Shown: positions 56,150-64,000 of the stretch, one piece after another
How positions within the stretch are numbered: position 1 is the stretch's first letter
Layout of the letters: each line of letters begins with the position of its first letter
Source: Larix kaempferi
Lineage: Eukaryota > Streptophyta > Pinopsida > Pinales > Pinaceae
Length of the DNA stretch: 64,000 nt
Direction of reading: 5' to 3'
NCBI GenBank assembly: GCA_027924585.1
Contig: BSBM01000600.1
Location: 16,400,001 to 16,464,000 of the forward strand
Made by a program: the position numbers and the translations under genes
Notes under the pieces: generated by a model
Databases searched by the model: none
What the model was told of the DNA's origin: nothing
The model's input: only the letters and a program-made list of their open reading frames with translations

Positions 56150-56812
56150 TGTTGGAGCATCCATGGTTGTTAGAAATCTTGCATCAACCAAAAAGATTAT
56201 ATTTTGATGTTGCTTTGGTTTGAATCATGTTTTGAGAAATAAGTTGAAAACATTAGTCCAAAAATTATATTTTAAATAATTGGTCTAATTTTTGTTGCAA
56301 ATGATATAGTAGGAGGTTGTGTAGGAGTGCATTTTTAATGTCTGAAAAGCAAAAGGAAAACATGTCGTGGATTTTTTTGGAGTTATTGAAATGAATAATG
56401 GAACATTTAATGCTTTTTCTAATAGTGGTGAAGCTTTTTCAGTTTCATGGCGTAACCTTTTCAAAGGAGGCAAATGTCAGACTTTTGGAAGGATTTTATT
56501 TATTTATTTTTAATTGTTGAACCTTTTTAGTTACATGGTGTAGCCTTTTCAAATGAGGAAAAAATCATATTTTTGGAAGGATTTTATTCCAAAAATCACC
56601 TTGAAGTCTTATCATTGTAACCTATTTGTATTGTTGTTCATCCATCTTAGAGATTGTATAATCTTGTATAATCAGATTTATTGAAGTTTGTAAGCATTTG
56701 TGCAAATTTGGAATACAAGATATTGCATCATAGTTGTTGATTTTTGCATTCAAATCATTGTTGTTTGTTTTGTGAGTTTTTGAGAGAGGGTTTTTTGCAT
56801 ACCCCTCTTGCA
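56150..56812 (+). repeat. LTR of tandem Ty3 units, copy B (663 bp)
   Basis: TGTTGGAGCATCC to CCCCTCTTGCA. Pairs with 50225-50890. Confidence 0.7.
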
Positions 56813-56816
56813 TTAG

Positions 56817-56833
56817 TGGTATCAAAGCAGGTT
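56817..56833 (+). other. Primer-binding site, unit B
   Basis: TGGTATCAAAGCAGGTT, one base from the initiator-Met complement in the first 12. Confidence 0.75.
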
Positions 56834-56929
56834 GTTCCTGAGTATGCAAGCAGAGTGTCGAGGAGAAGCAATTTGCAATAGGATCTCTGAGGGGTAGAGG
56901 TAGAAGTAGAAACCCTCTTGGTATGGAAT

Positions 56930-57640
56930 ATTTTAGAGCCCTTTAGAGGCAATTTTAGGCATTACAAGAATATTTGCATCGAGGAATTGATGTTATAGAA
57001 AAAGAGACAAAAATGAAGATGAAGCTGAAAGTGAGGAACCATTCAAAGAAGAAGCACATGATAAAATAGATCCTAGAGAAATCCGATTGCTTGGATCCAT
57101 TTCCAAGGTTGGAAAAAGACTTGAGATGTAGGTCTCAAAATTTAATGGAGGATTAAATATAGAGGAGGTCATAGATTGGATAAATGACATGGAATAATTC
57201 TTTGAATTCAAAGAGATTGAAGAGCTTGACAAAGTGAAATATGTAAAGACAAAACTAAAGGGACATGCTAGTATTTGGTGGAAAGAAATCCAACTTGAAA
57301 AAGGAAGGAGATGAAAGGATAAAATCGTTAAATGGGATAGAATGGTAGAAAAGATGAAGATGCAATTCATTCCTATGTATTCTAAACTAGAGCTTCTCAA
57401 GAAGATACAAAGTCTTTGACAAGGAACAAGAACAATAAAATAATATATTGAATAATTCCATAAAATTGTTATTAGAACTTGGCACCATGAAGAAAATAAG
57501 AAGAAAGAAGCTTGTCACATCAATGGATTGAAGCCTAGCATACAAGAAGAATTAGCACTAGTGATAATGTGCACCATAGAAGATGCATATATATTTGCAC
57601 TGAAGGTGGAAGAAATACTAAACAGAAATATGGTCTTGAT
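56930..57640 (+). pseudogene. Gag remnant, unit B
   Basis: Same gag features as unit A (VIDWINDME, KLKGHASIWWKEIQLEKGRR) with several stops. About 50 bp present in unit A near 50970-51020 is missing before it. No zinc knuckle. Confidence 0.7.
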
Positions 57641-57654
57641 GTAATGCATAGAAT

Positions 57655-58080
57655 AATCATGGAAGAATTACGTTTTTCTTGAACTAATGAGAATTCTAGA
57701 AGTATCTTATCTTATAATAATCAACAAGAAGCTACTTTTGGTGAAATCAAATATCTTACTCTTTTGTTGTGTGGTCATCCAAAAATCAAAATGACCTGTA
57801 ATTTTTAGGTCATTGGCATGCCAATTAACAATGTTTTTATCATTTTAGGCAAAGATTGGAAAGTTTTTATTGGTTGATACTTTTCAAATGATGGTACACA
57901 CATGTCTCTTCCAAGAAATGGAAAAAATATTATTGTTTTTAGGGAAGATAAAATATCTCCCTACATTGAGAATGTTCTTCAGGCTCATGTTAATTACTTT
58001 GAGGAATACCTTGGTGTGTATTCTATTTTTCTTGAGGATGATGAAAAAGCCATAACACCTAGCACATAACCTAAAGATGG
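57655..58080 (+). pseudogene. Protease remnant and linker, unit B
   Basis: Counterpart of 51766-52200, with the same absence of the active site, so the loss came before the copies separated. Confidence 0.55.
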
Positions 58081-58086
58081 AGTCTA

Positions 58087-58470
58087 GCAAATGCATTTTG
58101 ACAGTGCCGGCTCTAATGAAGGTAATGGTCATAGGATAATTTTGTTCTCTCCAATTAGTAAGATCCATAATTTCTCCTATATGCTTGAATTTCAATCCAA
58201 AATAACATTTCTGAATTTGAAGCTTTAATTCTTGGAATGGAGAATTATTATAACTTAGGTTGCTTCCATCTTACAATTTTCGGGGAATCTAAATTAATCA
58301 TCAATTTGATTGAAGGAATTTATGTTCCATTCAATAAAATCCTAAAATATATACACAAGCAACCTAAAGTTTAATTTCAATTTTTCTTTCATTTAATATT
58401 ACTCATATCAAAGAGAATTAAATTCAATGGCAGACAAGTTGGTTGTATTTGCTACTAGTCCATCAAGACA
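58087..58470 (+). pseudogene. RNase H domain placed before RT, unit B
   Basis: QMHFDSAGSNEGNG starts it; the rest is broken by frameshifts. The end shows RELNSMADKLVVFATSPSRQ, the RNase H C-terminal Asp region (A-D-x-L). Followed by RPHLPNNIESWHVFSNDESI. Confidence 0.65.
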
Positions 58471-59039
58471 ACTACTGCCTGAAAGACCAGATTGTATATT
58501 CTTATCTTTGTATAGACCTCATCTCCCAAATAATATTGAGTCTTGGCATGTATTTTCTAATGACGAAAGTATTTTCGCTTTTGTACATAATAAATATTTT
58601 AAATGAAAGGAACTTATTTCTTTAGAAGATGATAAATTTACCAAAGGATTAACTCCTTTGGAAAACTCTTTTTCTTCAAGTGACATAGGTGATCCAAAAA
58701 ATTAAAAAACAAGAATAATTTAAAAGAAAAATCTGTGAAGCAATTTCTGTTGATATAGGGACTCCAGATAACTTAAATACTTCAAAATTGGAGCCCAATG
58801 TTCTGAATTTGAAAAACATAAATTCATCGAACTATTTCACGAAATCAAAGATGTCTTTTCTCAGTATTATGAGGATTTACGTGGTTTTTACCCTAATGTA
58901 ATCAAACATGCAATTCCTATTAAATAAGATGCAAAACCAATTAGGAAACGGCAAAGACCTCTCAATACTGCTCTTGAAGCAAGAATCATAAAGGAAGTGT
59001 AAAAACTAATTGATGCCCATATGATTTTTTTGTTAAATA

Positions 59040-60020
59040 TTCGGAATGGGTATCTAACCTCGTTCCTATCTAAGAAAATAATGGTGATATCAGGTTGTGC
59101 ATTCATTTTTGTGCATTAAATAAGTCAAGTGTTAAAGATAATTTTCCACTTCCTACTATGGAGTTAATATTAGAATAGGTAGTAGGATCTTGGATGATAT
59201 CACTCCTTGATGGTTTTTCTGGATACAATCAAATCAGAGTTAAGAGAGATGACAAATACAAAACCAATTTTACTACTCGATGGGGCATGTTCACTTATGA
59301 GAGAATGCCTTTTGGCTTGGTTAAAACAGGTACCACCTTTCAAAGGGCTATGCAAGTAGCCTTTGATGATCTTATCGGTAAAATAATTTAAGTATATCTC
59401 AATGATCTAACGGGTTATTCTAAACACTGAAAAGATCACTTTGATCATCTTAGGAAAGTGTTTTTACACTGCAAGAAATTTGACATGTCTTTAAACCCAA
59501 CTAAGCCTTTTTTGGGGTTACAGAAGAAATTCTCCTTGGCCATATTTCTCAAATTCCTGGATTAGCATAGATCTTAACTGAGTTATTGCAATTCAAAATA
59601 TTCAAGCCCCAACTTCAAAAAAAAGAAATCCAATAATTTATGGGTGTGATAAACATTGCTAGAATATTTATACCTAACTTTGCAATCGTGGATAAGCCTA
59701 TACATCAAATGGTTAAACAAGATCATTTTTTTGTTTCGGATGATAACACTGAAAGGGATTTTAATCAAATTAAAAGGGAAATTAGTTTTTCCCCTGCACT
59801 TGCAAAACCACAGTTTGAAAAGGATTTTATAATCTATACCATTGCAATTGAGGAGGCAATTTCTTATATACATCTTCAGAAAGATGGTTAGAAGATTGAA
59901 CATCCAATAGCTTATATGATTCAAAACTTATCTGACAATGAATTAAAGTATTTTCTAATTGAAAAAGATGCATATGCTTTAGTTAAAGCTATTGAGATAT
60001 TTAGACACTTCATTTTAGGT
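59040..60020 (+). pseudogene. Reverse transcriptase and RNase H, unit B
   Basis: MISLLDGFSGYNQIRVKRDD, ERMPFGLVKTGTTFQRAMQV, and a catalytic box now YLND (copy A has YLDD). RNase H with KDFIIYTIAIEEAIS and KYFLIEKDAYALVKAI-like residues up to 60020. Confidence 0.8.
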
Positions 60021-60029
60021 AAGCATACA

Positions 60030-60992
60030 TAGGTAAAAGTCTCTTTACCTGCTGTTAAATTTGTACTCTCACATACTTATGTTTCAGGTAAATTAACTCA
60101 TTTCTTGCCAAATTTCAAGAGCATGATTTGTCAATCACAACATCAAACACTATCAAGGTACGTGATTGAGATCTACATCTAGCTCAACACCCATAACTAT
60201 CAGCTTCTTCTGATATTTTAATGAGTCTCTATCTAAAGTTTTTATTTTCAAATATAAAAATATTGAATTAGATGATCATCAATGGCATAAATATATAATT
60301 TATTATCTCAAGTTTCAGAACTATCCAATCAGTTTAGAATATCATCAATGAAGGAAACTTCATCTAGAAGGTCCAAAATGTTTAATTATTGGGAATTCTC
60401 TTTTTCAGAGAAATTTTGATGCAATCATTCGACATTGTGTCGATAATATAATAGCACAAAAAAATTTGAAGCAAATTCATGGATCCGTTGATTTTGAATT
60501 ACACATTGGTCATCATTTTGCAGCAGGAAGCACTGGTTATAAAACTGCAAGGACATGTTTCTATTGGCCTTCCTGCACATTTTTTAGCTATGCCCCTGCA
60601 ATCAGTCTGCCATGGTTTTCCTTTTACAGAATGGGGTTTAAATTTCAATGGTCCTATTAAACCTCCTTCCCCTACTGGGAATTTTTTTATATTAACAACA
60701 ACTGACTATTTCACAAAATGGACTAAAGTTGTCCCATTTAAGAATGCTCAAGATGAACCAGTAATTCTTTTTTTATAATCCTATATCTTCTCAATATTTG
60801 GTCTTCTAGTCGAAATTATTTCTGATAATGGAACAACACTTATCCCTACGAAATTTACTCAATTTTTTAATAAGTATGGGGTGAAACATTATACCTCTTC
60901 AACATATTATCCACATGGAAACAGGTAAGATGAATCCACTAACAAAAATCTGATCAAAATCATTAAGAAGATTATAAATGAAAATCCACATG
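60030..60992 (+). pseudogene. Integrase remnant, unit B
   Basis: Zinc part: HIGHHFAAGSTGYK and CFYWPS (60500-60580). Core: GLNFNGPIKPPSPTGNFFIL, TTDYFTKWTKVVPFKNAQDE, EIISDNGTTLIPTKFTQFF (second Asp) and STYYPHGNR-stop-DESTNKNLIKIIKK (Glu). The region ends abruptly at 60992, followed by unrelated repeat DNA. Confidence 0.8.
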
Positions 60993-61017
60993 GCATGACT
61001 AGCATCCAACTGGACAG

Positions 61018-61197
61018 GTGACATGGCAACGCTGATTGGGTAGTGGCATGGAAGGGATGAGTGGGAAGCCACGTGGACCAATCCCAGTGTGACACGTGGA
61101 CCAATCATATGGTGACATGGCAACGCTGATTGGGTAGTGGCATGGAAGGGATGAGTGGGAAGCCACGTGGACCAATCATATGGTGACATGTGTCACC
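61018..61197. repeat. 94-bp tandem repeat with G-box and CCAAT motifs
   Basis: A 66-bp block starting gtgacatggcaacgctgatt is found without a difference at 61018-61083 and 61112-61177, spacing 94 bp, and a third copy begins at 61182 but is cut. Each carries cacgtggaccaat; a further copy of that motif lies between them. The end is a perfect palindrome ggtgacatgtgtcacc (61182-61197). Confidence 0.85.
61070..61182 (+). promoter_or_regulatory. Three G-box (CACGTG) plus CCAAT pairs
   Basis: CACGTG at 61070-61075, 61093-61098 and 61164-61169, each followed 2 bp later by CCAAT. Inverted CCAAT (attgg) occurs in each repeat as well. G-boxes bind bZIP and bHLH factors, CCAAT binds NF-Y. No gene is seen downstream, so the role is unknown. 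Confidence 0.4.
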
Positions 61198-61235
61198 TCT
61201 AGAGGTCAAAACTTTGTTAAGGAACGATATTCACT

Positions 61236-61300
61236 CCAATGGACTCGAACCCATGACCTACGAATTAGGAACGCAACAACTTCACCACCTCATCTACACA
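61236..61300 (-). ncRNA. tRNA-like unit 1, candidate SINE head
   Basis: On the minus strand GGGTTCGAGTCC (61241-61252) matches the tRNA B box and TAGATGAGGTGGTG (61284-61297) resembles an A box, spaced about as in tRNAs. Stems are imperfect. Pseudo-tRNA or SINE head. Confidence 0.4.
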
Positions 61301-61482
61301 GGGGGAATTAACCTGTAATGGGGAAATATGCTATTTAAATTTGATTTGGCGGATTTTTGGAGTAAATGGGGCCGACCATCCCCCGCCAAGTTCGGCGGAG
61401 GGGCTGGCTGAAGCCCCAATTTAACATGAGATTTGGCAGAACTCCGAAACTAACCAACGACGCATGCCAAGAGGGGAACACC

Positions 61483-61542
61483 ACGGGTTTTGAACACGAA
61501 TCTCCCAGTAAAAACTCAAATGCCCTATCTCTAGGCCATGAG
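61483..61542 (-). ncRNA. tRNA-like unit 2, candidate SINE head
   Basis: On the minus strand TGGCCTAGAGATAGGGC (61522-61538) fits an A box and GTGTTCAAAACCC (61485-61497) a B box, with tRNA-like spacing. It lies about 240 bp from unit 1, same strand, so the two may be one composite SINE. Confidence 0.4.
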
Positions 61543-61560
61543 GGGCATGTCTTGTCAGGA

Positions 61561-62104
61561 CCCCGCCCCGTTGTTATTTAAGCACCTCTTATGCCACCGC
61601 CGAGGGGAGGTGACCAAGCCTGAGAGCACCGATAGGCCAGCACGCAGGATGAGGAGGCTGAGTTTGGGTACGGATCCCAAGGTGTATCATCATGTATGGA
61701 CCGTATGGATCAGTACAGTGTATAAACTACAACATGTCAAAGAGGGGGTTCATGGACTTTTCTAGAGGTCGATTTTTCAGCTACTCAAAAGCATGCAGTG
61801 TTTTATGTCGAATCGCGTCATCTGGGCATTCTGAACACAATGGTTCAATCTCTTTTCTGTTCTTAGCAACCAATTTGCAGTTCATCTCTACATTTGAGGT
61901 ATAATGATGTATTTTTCCATGTATTTTCCATTTTGCTGAGATTTATAAAAAGGCCTCCCCATTGCATAAGCAGTCCGGGAGACATAGTCCACATCAGATG
62001 AACTCTATTATCAAACTTGTGTCCATTTGTGTTATGGTGTAATCTTATTTTTGGCAACCTCCTTTATTATGCACATTTTATGTTTATTCATGCTCTTTTA
62101 AAAT
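61561..62104. other. Unassigned region
   Basis: Mixed composition, short open frames only. I see nothing I can name. Confidence 0.3.
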
Positions 62105-62740
62105 AAATATGTGATAAGTCTAAAATGCAAAGATCCCGGATCAAGATCTCTACCTATGATATTTGATTCCAAGGTTTCAATTATGGAAGATAGGAAAGAT
62201 CTTCACAAACTAACAATCGATGAACTCCATGGAATTCTCACTAATTATGAAATGAGAATTGAAAAGAAAACCCTACAAGAAGGGAATCAGTTTTCAAGGC
62301 TTCCAAAAGTACAAAAGGAAGCAAGCAAGTTTCAAATAAGATTTCTTCTGTAGAATCTGATGACGAAGAAGAAAATTTTGTGATGAAACTCAAGAGAGGT
62401 AGTGGAAAGTACAAAGGTAAGCTACCTTTTAAATGTTTTGAATGTGGTAAAATATGTCATTTTGCTTCTAAATTCCCTTATAAGGAAAATAGAGATAGTG
62501 ATGATTAGGAGAATCATAATCACAAAGAAAGAAGAAAGACATACAAAGGAGGCATATCTGAAATCAACGAAAGTTCTAGTAAACAAAAGAAAAGTATGTA
62601 TTCCAAAGAAAACAGCAGCTCATTGGATGATGATGATCAGTGACGATGAAACAAGAGAACCTCTCTTCATGAAAATAGAAGAAGAATGTGAAAATGAGAA
62701 CTTTGAAGATGAATCAAATGCTGAGGTAGTGTAATATACC
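62105..62740 (+). pseudogene. Ty1/copia gag C-terminal remnant
   Basis: The plus strand reads KLTIDELHGILTNYEMRIEK (62190-62260), typical of one copia Gag group, then a knuckle CFECGKICHFASKF at about 62435-62480 with its last Cys turned Phe, followed by PYKENRDSDD. Frames change around 62340. An open block 62402-62734 is partly in this region but in a shadow frame. Isolated; no pol follows. Confidence 0.7.
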
Positions 62741-64000
62741 AAGACTGTACCCATACTACATAAGTCAGTAAACTTAGTTATATTTTCATAAATAGAGGAC
62801 TTGATTTTTCTTTTAAATAAGTCAGAAGACTTGGACTTATGTGTGATGCTAGGTATCATGAACAAAAGAGAACTTCATGTGAATAAAGTGATATTTAATT
62901 TATAATGTTTCTACTGACTTGCTATGGGACAACTTGTTGAAAAGAGAGGCCAAGTTTACTAAGGAATATGAATTGTATGAGTGATTAAAACTTAAGAAGG
63001 GAAAGTTAAACAAAGTTGAAAAAAAATTATTGAATCCAAGAAATGTGAGGAATTAAAATAAACCCTAACTACTTTCCTAAACCAAGAAAAGATAAAAAGA
63101 AGAGGAAGTAAAGGAAGACGCTGCTCATTATTTCCTTTCAACATGTTTTAATTCTGCAAATGAAGAATTATCCCAAATAGAGAGGAAGCCTTTATGTAAA
63201 ATGGTTAAACAATTTAAGAATGAACAGTAGATAAGGGATATTGCAGGAAGAAAGTCTTCTCATTGCCACAATACAAGTCCAGTCTAGTTACCCTATTGAT
63301 CGTTTAGTATATAGCCCATATTGATTGGAGCTTAGTATGAGGTATCCTGAAAAAGGAAGGGAATAATTTATACATGAGCCACATAGCTAATTAAAAAGCG
63401 ATCCTATTGGAAAGTCTACTTAATTAAAGATCTCACATTATAACAGTCCCTATGTCTCGGTTCTTAGTAAGCTTGGTCAGGATCAGGGGTGATCTATGCA
63501 AAAGTTGAGAGGTTATGAAATGCTACATAAATCTAAGGTTGGGAGGAACAAGCTTGTTCCATAACAAGTTGGTTGAAAGTACAAATAAGTCTATTTATAA
63601 TTTTTTTTGTTATTTATTTGATAGTTACTAGTTCTTTTTCATTCTGAATATTATAAGTGTTTCATTGGAAATAACTTCTTGGGATTTGGGATTCTAATAA
63701 ATAGTAGTGTTAATTCAAGATTAAAAAATATTTCTTGTGAAGGAATAAATCTGTAAGATTGAACAGTAGTAAATAGATTTTTTCCTTGTACTGTATATTA
63801 TTATTAACTTATCTTTTTAAAAAAACCTATTTAATTTCGATGAGTTAATATCTCTGGTTATAATTATGTTTTATTATAAATTAGTAAATGTTTATTTGGA
63901 CAGTTAGGATGTTTATTTTGTAAATTGTTCTTAAAAATTAGAAGTTAATTCGTTAAATTTATTGTTCATTTCTTGGTTAAGTAGTATGAGAGATGAAATA
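62741..64000. other. Intergenic, AT-rich, nothing recognised
   Basis: No domain, repeat or RNA gene seen. A stretch near 63530-63560 ('ggttgggaggaacaagcttg') resembles the 'gggaggaacaagcctcc' area of the gypsy-2 LTR in reverse, perhaps by chance. Confidence 0.35.

Larger units (their letters stand above)
55307..60992 (+). mobile_element. Decayed Ty3/gypsy unit B of the tandem pair (with integrase)
   Basis: Same order as unit A: 3' ORF block, LTR (56150-56812), PBS (56817), gag, protease remnant, RNase H before RT, RT, RNase H, and in addition integrase up to 60992. LTR starts of A and B are 5,925 bp apart. If the 3' ORF blocks belong to the element before each LTR, this is a chain of elements that share LTRs. 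Stops throughout. Confidence 0.75.

Noticed and set aside
61692-61904. 70-codon plus-strand frame
   Set aside because: Short, no domain, in a stretch with other equally long frames.

Overview
This is a repeat-dense stretch of a large plant nuclear genome, most likely a seed plant. Evidence for a plant: plant-type Ty3/gypsy, Ty1/copia and L1-type LINE proteins, an Agenet-domain gene with a GT-AG intron, and AT-rich intergenic DNA. The species cannot be told from the sequence. Only one host gene looks intact: a two-exon Agenet/DUF724-like gene at 3598-4394 (+). A truncated, promoterless copy of it lies about 44 kb away, at 48036-48193.

Layout. 1-2270: remains of a minus-strand Ty1/copia element (gag, primer-binding site, LTR-like DNA with tandem subrepeats). 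2271-5270: Agenet gene and flanks. 5330-5823: a second LTR of the same family, inverted, so the gene sits between inverted LTRs. 5824-8005: AT-rich degenerate repeats. 8006-47970: one minus-strand L1-type LINE bounded by a 13-bp target duplication (cactctacatagg) and a poly(A) tail, stretched to about 40 kb by nested insertions. These are gypsy-1 (8122-20303, LTRs about 8% diverged), which carries a very long extra reading frame 3' of integrase; gypsy-2 (25901-46319, 4.7-kb LTRs about 3% diverged, TSD ggcgg), a chromovirus-like element; and, inside the 5' LTR of gypsy-2, a young copia (38761-44930, LTRs about 1% diverged, TSD atttc). All four lie on the minus strand. The layers read LINE, then gypsy-1 and gypsy-2 independently, then copia.

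48036-48663: Agenet remnant followed by direct and inverted repeats. 49377-60992: two decayed plus-strand Ty3 units in tandem, about 5.9 kb apart, each with a 3' ORF block, LTR, primer-binding site, gag, protease remnant, an RNase H domain placed before RT, then RT. Only the second keeps integrase. Between them (54557-55306) lies a GC-rich block with a perfect hairpin. 61018-61560: a tandem repeat carrying G-box and CCAAT motifs, then two tRNA-like units. 62105-62740: another copia gag remnant. 62751-64000: nothing recognised.

The most unusual items are the roughly 1,260-codon extra frame of gypsy-1, its gag region with five CCHC-type knuckles, a coding-like extension after RNase H in the LINE, the LTR-sharing tandem Ty3 units with their own 3' ORF, and the inverted LTR pair around the host gene. 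Most elements are broken by stop codons and frameshifts. Counts and divergences were made by eye.
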